Under the pieces are notes generated by a model, which was given only the letters and a program-made list of their open reading frames with translations, had not been told where the DNA came from and ran no database searches. This document shows, piece by piece, positions 11,629 through 23,600 of a stretch of 64,000 nt of DNA. Positions within the stretch are counted from its first letter, which is position 1; the number at the start of each line of letters is the position of its first letter. The translations under genes were made by a program, and so were the position numbers. Origin of the DNA: Hippasteria phrygiana (lineage: Eukaryota > Echinodermata > Asteroidea > Valvatida > Goniasteridae); the NCBI GenBank assembly GCA_037893225.1, contig JAZGUH010000088.1, positions 1,028,501-1,092,500 of the forward strand, given 5' to 3'.

Positions 11629-14600
11629 CTGGAGTTACAAACAACACAGTTCTAGACCAAAAATTGTTTTTTTATAATTTGTTTGTGGGAAGGTCTCAAA
11701 CAAATTTGACAATAATCAGAGCTACCAACCTATTCAAACTTCAGTATTCAGAAATAAAAAAAAATCAGTATTTTGTTTAGAAAATTGGTATTTTTCATTA
11801 AAATTTACACTTTACCTGAAAATCTGATTTTTTTTCCCCCCCGAGGTCATGCTATGCGTGCACGTCGTGTGAGTTTAACGAACCCACACGCTGGATGGAC
11901 TGTCTCATTTTTAAAAATTGTTTTCAAAGCTAAAGTAGTATCCATTCAGTTTGGACCACAATAATAAACCCACTATTATTAATGTTGGATTTAAGAAAAT
12001 TATATTTATAAACACAAATTCAAACGTCTGTATTTTTCGTGAATTTCTGTAAAAAAACATATGGAAAATCCATACTGGTTGGCAGCTGTACTGTGCATAA
12101 ATGAAAGACCAAATTTAAACATTTTCTTCATTTGGGGGAGAAATCTGTGATTTTTGGTCCGAAGTCTGTAAATACAACCATAAAATTGTGTTCATTACAA
12201 AATGTCATTTTCTTTTTCTTTCGGGGGTGGGGGGGGGGGGGGGGGGGATGTAGTCCCCTTGACAAACTGGAACCACCCTGAATATCCTAGATAATCCATC
12301 TTCATAAGAGTCTGGTGACCCGTCTTCTATTCATCTATGGGAGGTAAACCATAAGACGTATAACCCACACAAATCTAATTAGACTTATTAATGACAGACC
12401 TCATCTAATACGCTCTTGCCATTTAGTTCATTTTACCCGTTTGATCTTAATATGACCGTTTAGGCCAGAGATGTATTGGAGTCCATCACAAGTCCTTACA
12501 AGTCCATCACAAGTCCCTACAAGCCCTCCAGTCCTAATTCCAATCACAAGCTATTCAAATGAGCTTTGACAAAGGCATTCCTTTGTCATTGTTCATCCAG
12601 TTACTTGTGACCGGCTTTATGAAAGGGCTTTATGAAAGGACTTGCGAAAGGACTTGCAGGGACTCGACTACAACTCTGGTTTAGGCAAATATATGTTAAA
12701 AGCCACTCTAGGTATAAAAGGGCTACAACAGAGGTGGTGGGGTTGGCCACATATTAAGTTGCCAGCCCTACCACTCTTTTCCTGGGTCCGGATCTAAATA
12801 AAGGATAAATCTTCAATAGATATCAAAGAAATTATCCCAATTTTCAGACCTATAGACCCAGGCGGGGTAACTTAGACCGTCGGTCAGACCAACTCACCTC
12901 CCCACTTTATATTCTTCAAGAGCTGTGAATAAGATACCCTGCACGATATGGGGGGGAAAAGGGTATCCCCTTTTATCCCTATACCCTAAGCACACTCCAG
13001 ATTATTGTTATCTAACACATCCCCCTAGATTTCTGAATAGAATTCCTGAGATTCCGGGAACACAATGACCAACACAAAAGAGGAGGGGGTCCCTTTTCCC
13101 CCATATCGTGCTTCATATGGTGAATAACTACAGAAAGTAATTTCTCTCATCAACAGAGGGCGCTGTTCAGCACAGTAATGAAGTTTCTGGTGAAGTCCAT
13201 ACCATAAACTGAACATGGATACATCAGATATAGAATATGTTTTAACAGTGACAAAGGAAGAGATGACAAGGGTGGGACTCGAACCTGCAACCTCTGGAAC
13301 ACCGGATCAGTGCCCTACCAACTGAGCTATCTTGTCCTATTTTGGAATCTCCCAGTTTGTCAATATCTTTATTCGGGTGGCACTCCTCAGAAGGCGTAAA
13401 CCCATAATGTGAGTGGATGAGTTAAAGCAATTTTTGACTAATCGGGGAATACCTTGTGCGGGAAAGAAGAGAGAGGAGTTGATAGATTTAGCGGAGAAGG
13501 GGTGTAAGAAGTACGGTCGATGCATTGGCGACACCCACTTCCGGTTTTGTGATGTCGACTTTTTCCCATGATGCACTGCGTAATTTGGCCTCTCCCCGGT
13601 TGCCGCTGGCGGCGCACCGAGTTGTGAATCAACCAAATTGCCAAACAAAATGTGGACTAACTAGAGTTGGTAATTGGGGGCAGTATTTGAAAAAAAGTCA
13701 CTTTTTTCCAACGATGGTCTGCAGACCATTGCTGTATAGCCATTTAACCATAGCAAGTTAAAGGAGAATTCCAGGCTCTATAATATTTTATCTAGTCTAA
13801 AAGAACATACACTAACATACAGACTGCACCAAGAGTTGGATTTTCTTTGTTATGGAGAACGATACAAGCGCCCTTTATATTTACGATTTCTTGCCATTCA
13901 GCAGTACAAAGGGCGCGTCCATACTGTTCGAAGTTCCCGCGACATCCGGGAGATTATGACGTAGTGTCCGCACCTCAATGGAAACCCATGGCTACGTGCG
14001 GTATGCACTGGTATCACACCTAGACGCAGCTTAGTGCATATGAATACGTATGTTTTATAAGGCGCCCGACTATTGCGTGTATGCGTAAGGCTGATGTTTA
14101 CTTCGACTTGACGTGCTGCAATTTATCGTGGTTTTTCGTATTTTTTTAGAAGAGCACAAAGTCTGTTCTGGTCGGAAAGAAAATATGTTAGGCACTGCAT
14201 CATCTCGAAGATTCTTATTTAGCCTACCCCAGGAGAACTGCCTGCCGATTTTCCTCAAAGCAATCTGGTTCGAAGTCGTCGCGTTTTTATATTGTTCAGC
14301 CATTTCTTACAAATATCCGGTCGTTTGGGGGATTGGGAATTTGGAAGAAGGCGCTGAGACCTTTTAGAGAATTCGGTTTATTTGAGCAGCCAAAAGCTTG
14401 CCAAATCGTCATGATGTTGCTGTACTACAGCACGACCGAGTTTTGCTTTAGCAGTCGGGCAAAAATTCGCCAGGAATATGGAAAACAGACGTGCGTCAAG
14501 GAACAACACTGCCACGTTCTCGTGTGTGTTGCATGTATGGACAATGGTTCCCTGCACTCGCGCAGCTCAGGCCGCGGGGCCGGCCGGGTACCCGGCCGGC

Positions 14601-17600
14601 CGGCTTGGTAGTGCAGCCACTACGTCACAGTATCCCGGATGTACCGATATTCCAGAGCAAAAGGGCGGCTCGCATGACGGCAGGCGCGTTATGAAAAACC
14701 TTCGGTTTATACGATTACCGAAACCAATCAAAATGAAATAAAAAGTAAGTCACAATTGCAATTAACGTTCTTTAACATTATGTTATTATAAACTCAGGGT
14801 GGACTTTCCCTTTAAAGGGCTATATTTATCAATATTAACATTTCAGAAATTAAATTATAAAAATCTAGATATCATAGAAGCCAACACCCGCCCCCGCCCC
14901 CGCCCCCGCCCCCGCCCCCGCCCCCGCCCCCGCCCCCGCCCCCGCCCCCGCCCCCGCCCCCGCCCCCGCCCCCGCCCCCGCCCCCGCCCCCGCCCCCGCC
15001 CCCGCCCCCGCCCCCGCCCCCGCCCCCGCCCCCGCCCCCGCCCCCGCCCCCGCCCCCGCCCCCGCCCCCGCCCCCGCCCCCGCCCCCGCCCCCGCCCCCG
15101 CCCCCGCCCCCGCCCCCCGGCCCCCGCCCCCGCCCCCCGCCCCCGCCCCCGCCCCCCCCCCCCCGCCCCCGCCCCCGCCCCCCGCCCCCCGCCCCCGCCC
15201 CCGCCCCCGCCCCCGCCCCCCGCCCCCGCCCCCACCCCCCCCCCCCCCAAAAAAAATCACTTATATGAAGATTTGTTTCGCCTTCTTCACATAGAACAGC
15301 CCTGTGGGCATCTCCTCATAGCACAACATAATACATAATCTTTTGTAGAGCGGGTCACAATTGAACTTTTGGGTGGGGATTAGGCAAATTATATGTTAGA
15401 AGGTCAAAGGGTCAAAAGGTCAACAGGTCAACACCAAGATAGGTCCAGCCATACTAGGCCCAGAGCTGTAGTCAAGTCACTGCAAGTCCTTTCACAAGTC
15501 TGGTCAGAAGTCCTTTCATAAAGCCAGTCACAAGTAACTGGATGAACAATGACAAAGGAATGCCTTTGTCAAAGCTCATTTGAATAGCTTGTGATTGGGG
15601 ATTAGGACTGGAGGGCTTGTGATGGACTTGCAGGGACTTGTGATGGACTGGACTACATCCCTGAATAGGACAGGTCAACCCACCTCGGGCTTTCTCTGAA
15701 TCTGTATCCTGAAGAGCTGGTTCTCCAAGGGATAGATGACAATGATGACATCACCAAACTCAGTGGCCATGATTCCCCGCCGGTAATCCCTGGTGTGCTC
15801 CGACCAGACGATGTGGACCTCATCGTTGCCAAGGTGACGCATCTGTGTCCGAGACGGCACAATTAATGGACAATCTGGACAATCTGGAGAATATGAAATG
15901 CTCCCTGACCAGACCATGGGACAGGGTACCACTAGACCAGCACTTAAATTGCTAAACTCGGTCCAGGGAAAAATTTCGAGCCCCGAGTACTTTATAAGTT
16001 TTGTCTGCAAAGTCAGCCATAGTCAGAAACACATTGGGTCTGCTTCAGTCCTTAGAATCATGAGGTGTCATCATTTTTTTAAATATAAAATCCAGAAGAC
16101 ATTTTGTCAGGTGTTGACTTGAGTACCGAAGTGTGACGTCAGTTGGCACGACAACTGGCTCTAAACAAATGGACATTTCAAATGTTCCTTCGTTAACAGC
16201 CAGTAGGGGTGTGCAGTTACAGGTAGTAAAAGAACCGGGTACCCGATTGACAAAAATACGGGTACCCGGGTACCCGTTGAAGAAACCCAACCCAAAACTT
16301 CCAATCCCGGAAGTTGCAATAATGTCTTTCTCTGAGATTCAAAAGTCTGATTTCAGACAAAAGTCTGAAAAATCTCATGCCTGTCCAGTAAACATGATCA
16401 CTACTTCCGCCATTACATGTTCCGGCACGTGCATGCGCCGGCATATCACAAAAAGACAGAAGCTTTATACAGTTGTATTTATTGTGGAATGAGGCTTGCT
16501 ATTATGTCTCGTCGAGTCTCTTTATCCATCCTAGACTACAAAAATCACAACCGGTAAATTCCCTTTATTGTCAATTTTCGTGAGCGTCATAAACATGAAA
16601 TCTATGCTGGTTTCGCATGTAGTCGGGTTTTAATTTTGAAAATTCCCGACAAATAACATTCAAAACCTTTCCTTTTTCATTTTCTGGAAAGTTACTATAC
16701 GATAATGTAAAGTTGTACGGGTACTCGATTCCATAATCTGGAACCGGTTCATGACATGAACGGTCGGGTACACGGGTACCCGGTGCCGATGCACACCCCT
16801 AACAGCCAGTGATGCGAACACATTGACACAAAATAACAAAAGTATTCTGGTTCCAAACATTGCATTGACGTCATCATTTCGGTACTCTATTAACCAGTTC
16901 GCATCGGATGACGTGTATCCACGCACTCAACAAGGCAAGGGTCCAGCGGAAATATCTGTCAGCGACTGGCTCGCAGTGAGCAAGGCCAGGGTGTGCTACC
17001 CGCAGTAAAGGCCTGAACCCGTCTGGCACCCAGGCTCGTGAAAAATAATCCCGGCATGAACTGGTTAACCGAGCAGGTCAATCCGATCCCATGAAATTTT
17101 TTCAGGAAGGTTACTGGTGGGTGGTCATCCCTGGATAATAAAGTTGACAGATGACTTGATACACCAAATTCAATTTTGATTCCACACATACAGGCGTCAA
17201 AATGGTGTGATTTTATTTAAAAATCAAGAAGACACCATGTTCTTTCTGAAAAGCACAACACAACCAAACTTTTTATTAGGCTATGAAGGTTTTTTTTTTT
17301 TTTATGTTTTTGATTATAGACGTTTCCCCAGAGATTTTCTTTAGAGAAATTCCTGCAACCCACCCTTAAAAAATTGAGTTTATCCAAGAAAATCTTGCCT
17401 TTTGGTTGTTTAACTTCTTTGAAATTTACAGAATTTTTCACATATTTTAAAAAATACCCGAATATTTCCAGACTTTCTTTGAAATCAGATTCTAAATAAC
17501 CAGCTACCTTCTAAAACGGAAGGAATAATGAACACGTCTGAAAAAGGTAAATCATTCAATAAACCAATGATGTAATGACGTTACACTTTGTTACAAGTTG

Positions 17601-20600
17601 AGATCATGTCAATTTCTGTTTTTGCGACAAACACCAAAATCACATCCTTCAAACTAATTAGGGAACAACAACAGGTTTCCTTTACGTCCGTAATACAAAG
17701 TAAAAATCAGAAAATGAAAAAAAAAAATCTTGGTTATAATTTATAGTAAAAATCATGCTCAAAATAAAGCAACTATGTACAATGTACACTTTGTAGGAGA
17801 AACCGTATACTACGACGTGTTAATCTTTCCAAATGTCCCCACTCGGTAGGCCCATTAAAAGCTATGTTCGTATACCTTGTGCAGAAGGTTGTTTTCAGAG
17901 GGCATTCTTGTAGACACATGGAAGATAGCCTCTACTGTGGAGGTTGAGTAATACGGGGCCGTCTCTCCTGTACTCCTATTGCGCTGAAGACCTCCAAGGA
18001 AGCCTTGATGAGCTGAAAGGTCAACCTAAGATCAACCAAAGATGACAATTGACTGATGTATGGTAGGCCACGTAAAAAAAATTGTTTTAGCTCGCTCCTC
18101 AGGGAAGAGATTGGCCAAAAGTGAAAAATCCATGAAATCTGCAGTGTTTGGGGGTCGCCGAGGACCCCGGAGCAATGTAGGGTCTATGGTTTGTATTTGC
18201 CACTTAAAATACCCGTTTCTATTGGTCTATATCCACTTTTACAGGTTAAAAACACCTTTAGGGTAACACCTCAGGAATTCCAGATTACAAAAGAGATTCT
18301 TTACAAATTCTGAATTCATAAAAAAAAAAAACGACAAAAAAATCCTGAAATTTGGAAAAATCCTGACCAATCTCACCCTGGCTCCTTTTTTTGTGGTCAC
18401 ATGCTTTTTCGAGTCCCACCAAATAAATCGCTAAAATCATTGATGGTATGAAAAAATAACAACGTCCCCTCACTCAATCTAAAAATATTTTGAATCAAGT
18501 TTGTCGACTCCACTGTTAAAGGGAAACCGGGTAGCCACCTGAAAAACCTGCGACCTCCGGAATACCGTACCAGTGCTCTACAAACTGAGCTATCTTGCCC
18601 TAAATGTTGGCCATCTCCCAAATTGTCAGTATTTTTGTTCGGTACGGTATTCCGGAGGTCGCAGGTTCGAATCCCGTTCCTGCCAGTTTTCTTTGTCCAC
18701 TTTGAAAATGTATTCAAATTTACCTAGTCAATTTTCCCTGTGGTTTGTGTGACGAATTGAAAAAAAAATTGCAATCTTGGAAACTAAGTCTCTTGGCCAT
18801 TAAACAAAATGGGGACTCCCTCCTTTCTGTCTACAAAAAGGCAGGGCATTCATAAAACATGGACTTTTTAAAATTTATTTGGCCTTATCCATTCTGTGCG
18901 TCAACAGCTCTGTGCCATACAATTTGGCGTGTGAACTTGTTGCCATTTTCCATTTTTCAGGGCTGTAGTCGAGTCCCTGCAAGTCTAGTCGCAAGTGCAG
19001 TCACAAGTCCTTTCATAAAGCCAGTCACAAGTAACTGGATGAACAATGACAAAGGAATGCCTTTGTCAAAGCTCATTTGAATAGCTTGTGATTGGAATTA
19101 GGACTGGAGGGTTTGTGTAGGACTTGCAGGGACTTGTGATGGACTTGTGATGGACTTGTGATGGACTTGTGATGGACTCGACTACAGCCCTGCCATTTTT
19201 CCATTGTGTTTTGTGGCGCCCTCGATTCCATGGCCTTGTTCCAAAATCTGAGCTCCTGGTTGGAAGACGCAAAGAAGCCTTGCTGATTGGCTTTCAAACA
19301 CTTAATGCGATCTTACAAGCGGTGGATGTAATTTTTGACAAGTTTGGCACGTGTTCAAGTTGACGTTAGGTCTGTACAAACAAAAGTTCCTGAGGGTACT
19401 GTGCAGTGTGCGTCTCCCATTAGGTTTGACTTGGTGGTAATCTGGTTTCAACATACAACACTTCATTCCTGCACCAACAGAATGACATTTTACCTCCCAG
19501 GCTAGACCAGTGATGAAGTTCTCAAATGCCTGGCTGCCCCGATCGTTGCCCAACACCGACATCTTATCTTCCTGTCCCTCAGCAACGTACAGAACGGCTA
19601 TCTTGTGGGTCTCTCGACTAATTAGGAGAAAAATATCAAAACCATTATCAATACACGCTCTTTTGCTAACTTGACACAAAAAATGCACAACTTGTGAAAA
19701 AAGTACTGGAATTCAAGGCAGAAATGAAACAAATTTGTTTGAAGATACACTAAAAAAAATAAAACCTTTCAAAAACAAGTCATACAGACTGTGTTCCTAA
19801 GATAGGATTTGATTCTATTAAAAGTTGAGTACATTTTTCCCGAAATCATTTGTCATCAAATACACCACATGGGAACTAACTAGGTTATTTAACTTCAACC
19901 ATCCCAAAATGGCAAAAAACCAACACCATGTGTTGAATTTTGATAGGTTCAGGACTGTAGCTCCTTGGCACCATTACTTTACATGGAGCTATGAAGCCCC
20001 AATTTGTCCAAGTCCAAAGAATGTGCCATAGGTATACTGCACAGTGTAGGATTTTGACAGGTTAAGGAAACTTCCTAGTAAGATTGCTCAGGGGGTATAT
20101 TTTGGAGTGGCGAAACATGTGTAAAGGTTCTTTCTTTTATTTTAAGATTTCGTCAAACCACAAGGGAAACAAACCAGGTAAATTTGACTGAATTTTCAAA
20201 GTGAACAAAGAAACTGGCAGGAGCGGGATTCGAACCTGCGACCTTTGGAACACCGTACCAGTGTACGTGCACTGTATATATCTCCGAGGACAAGAGAAGA
20301 AAGGAAACACAAAGAAACCTTTCAGTCCTCGAACGTAGAGTCTTTTGTTGAAATCGGTCCTCGAACGTAAGGATACGTGCTTAGTCTATGGGGGTTGGTT
20401 ATATTAAAGGAACAATAGGAAACACAAAGCATTGTCCTCGGACGTATTGGGGAAGTACGACTGTGTGCTCTACCAATTGTCACCCAAATATTATTTTAAG
20501 AGTCGACAAAGAAAATTGACAAGAGCGGGACTTGAACCTTCAACCACCAGATTACCGTACTGAGACTCTACCACTGACTAGTGATCCTGTAACAAATCTA

Positions 20601-23600
20601 AATTGGAAATTTACAAAATAAGGCAAGACGGCGCAGTTAATACAGGTAATCGGTATGATAATCCTGAGGTCGGAGGTTCAAGCCCCGCTGTTGTCAAATC
20701 TAATATTTAATTAAATATTGTATCCCAGGTTGTATCGTAAAATTGGGCATGATCCCTGGCTATAAGCATTATGGGTTTATGACTACTGACTAGCGCCCAC
20801 CCGAACAAAGATACTGACAATCTGGGAGACCGCCAACATAGGGCAAGATAGCTCAGTTGGTAGAGCGCCGGTACGGTATCCTGGAGGTCGCAGGTTCGAA
20901 TCCCGCTCCTGCCAGTTTTCTTTGTTCACATTGAAAAATTTCTTCAAAAAATTTTCCTAGTCAGTTTCCCTTGTGGATTGCTTGACGAATTTTAATAAAT
21001 TGTTAATTACATTCTTTTCGCAACATTGCTTGCACACACACAAAATAAGGAAAACAGCCATTGAGTATCCATCTTACCACTGCCTGGAGTCCAGATTCTT
21101 GAGTTCTCTCAGCAATCGATCGTTTTTCTTCACCACATCAACCTGAGATCTGAGACAATGATTAAAAAAACAAAAACCTAAAAAACTGGCACGATCAATC
21201 ATTAAAAACACAACATTCAACTCACTACATCCTCGATGAGCAATCTGGCATGGAGTTTGTTCCTGACTAGTGCAACTGAAGAAAGTGTCTGTGTAGGTCA
21301 TCATAAAGACATGGATAACAAATTCTTATATCCTTTGGCTGATGTCTCTCGAGGTTCGAAACAAATACCCAGGGTCCATTTTCATGGTATTTGCTTAGCA
21401 CCGAAAAGCCTTTAAAGAGGAAGTTCAGTGCTGAGAGAAGTCTGCATTATTTTTCATTTGTATGTAGATTGCGTATTCTAAAATCAAACATTATTTCTGC
21501 CAATTTCTGCAAATTATTTCTGCCATGAAATACCAACAAATATGACTTGAGAGAGCTATTTTTATCAAGTCCCCTCTAGCCCGCTGTGCTATTTGTCTAA
21601 AAGTCGTTGCTGCAGGCAGCAAACAATTTGACGTCATAGGACAAACTCCCCTTTTGTGGGCACAAAAGGGAAGTTCGTCCTATGACGTCGATTTGTTTAC
21701 TGCCCGCAGCGACGTCTTTTAGACAAATGGCACCAGCGAGCTGTACTGCGCTAGAGGGGACTTGATAAAAATAGCTCTCAAAAGTCACTTTTTTGGTATT
21801 TCATGGCAGAAATAATTGTTTGATTTTACAATACGCAATCTACATAAAAATAAAAAATGACGCAGACTTCTCTCAGCAATCAACATCATCTTTAAGCAGG
21901 CTACCAGCCAATATGCTGTTTGACACTTGCGGCTGGTTCGCAATTGACTTTTACAGTGAAGTAACAAATTTCTCTGTCCAAGTAAGTGAAGAATTGCCAC
22001 TTAGTGTAAAAAAAAAGTTCTGTGCTTATCACCATTATCAATATCTTATTTCACAGCCTAAGGCACCAACTGGGCCTATTCGCTGTCGATAAGGAAGTCC
22101 GTCGGGGCCGTCTCCGCTGGTTTGAGGACAGCTGACTTCCAGATCGCTGGTACCTATCCACGTGGGCGTCCACAGAAGAGATGGCTTGATAATATGAACA
22201 ATGACCTGAGGTGCCTGCGGATCAGTGCCAATCTGGCATTGAACCGAGTGAACTGGAAAAACGCAATCCAGCAAAGCAGACATGATCAGTACACAGTCCA
22301 ACCCTCGAGCATGGGGACAACGGACTTTAAACAGTATAGTAGTAGTAGTAGTAGTACATGCAATATCTAAGGATTCTGTGCGGCGTACGATTACAACAGG
22401 ATTTTTTGGGCTAGCGCAGTTAACTCCTTTAACAGGCTGTGCAGCCAAGCGCAAACGCAAACAATAGGCACCACACTGAATAGAGTGGCCCCATTCATCA
22501 CACTTGGAGCCCCCTTTCATGTGAATGAAAGCTTTGTTTGATCAATATAGTTAAAACATGAATGAATTGAGTATGCGCAGGAAGGCATTTTTTCCATACA
22601 CCCAAAGACACTCATCGTAAAAGTTTTGATCCTCCTCAACTGGGATGTTTGAGATTCTTAACCCTACCTCCCTACATCATTTTTCCTCCAAGTATAAAAC
22701 CTGAATCCTCCAACATCCTCTGATTTCAAAGTGTTCAAGCTGCATGTAACCTGAATCCTCCAAAATCCTCTTATAAGGACCACTGCATGCATCCTCCAAA
22801 ATCCTCTAGGGGTTTTCGTAAACACCCTAGTAACCTCAATCCTCCGAAATCATCCAGCATCAGATTGGGCCTGATGACCTGGATCCTCCATTTTCCTCCA
22901 GAGGCAAAATCCCCTTATGCCCTCAATCCTGCAAATTCCTCGGATGCTTCAACTTCCAAAGACCCTCAATCCTCCAAATTCCTCCATTTGACAGAGAGGA
23001 TTTTGGAGGATTTGGGAAGGTTAGGGTTAAAACGTTGTACAGGTACCCCGTATTTCATGAAATCAATTTGAAGTACAATACTGTGAAAATGAATAAAACT
23101 GCTGCAAACTGCTGACTGACTGAATGGACCTGAAATATACAAATCAAAAAATTAGCTGGCCTGACGTTTCAAACTTAAGCAAGTTCTTTCTCAAAGGCAA
23201 ATGTCTTTCCATTTCCTGTTTATCCTTGCCACTTCTCTTTGTTCCTTCTCTTGCCCTATTACCACATTCAACCCCCCCCCCCCTCCCCCTAACCACACTC
23301 CTTTGTCTATTTCCCCAGCTTCAACCTTCATCTTAATCCCTCCCCTCCTTCATCCTTACCCTAACCATACTTCTTTGTTCCTGTCTTCCTGGCTGTCCTT
23401 TCCTCTCCCTTTGATGTTTACCCACTGCCATGCTCCTTTGCATCCCTCTTTTGTGTTTCTCCACCCACCCCCTCATGCATGTGTGTTCCCTACATGTTTG
23501 TTTCTTGTCCTCTGTCATTTGCCTTTGAGAAAGAACTTGCTTAAGTTCGAAACGTCAGGCCAGCTAATTTTTTGATTTACAATACTGTGTTAGATAAATT

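Noticed and set aside
14799..15338. Long open frames through the (CCCCCG)n tract on both strands
   Set aside because: They encode pure RP, GA or GR dipeptides in every frame, an automatic result of a hexanucleotide repeat, with no start context or splice support.
20830..20912. tRNA-Thr(GGT) gene
   Set aside because: The fold is good, but position 33 is C, one acceptor pair is broken, and the same flanks accompany more than ten dispersed copies. It is a repeat module.
22787..23071. 94-residue open frame of PKSS / NPPKSSS type
   Set aside because: It falls in the CCTCCAAAATCC repeat inside a TTAA-flanked element. It is low-complexity with no family.
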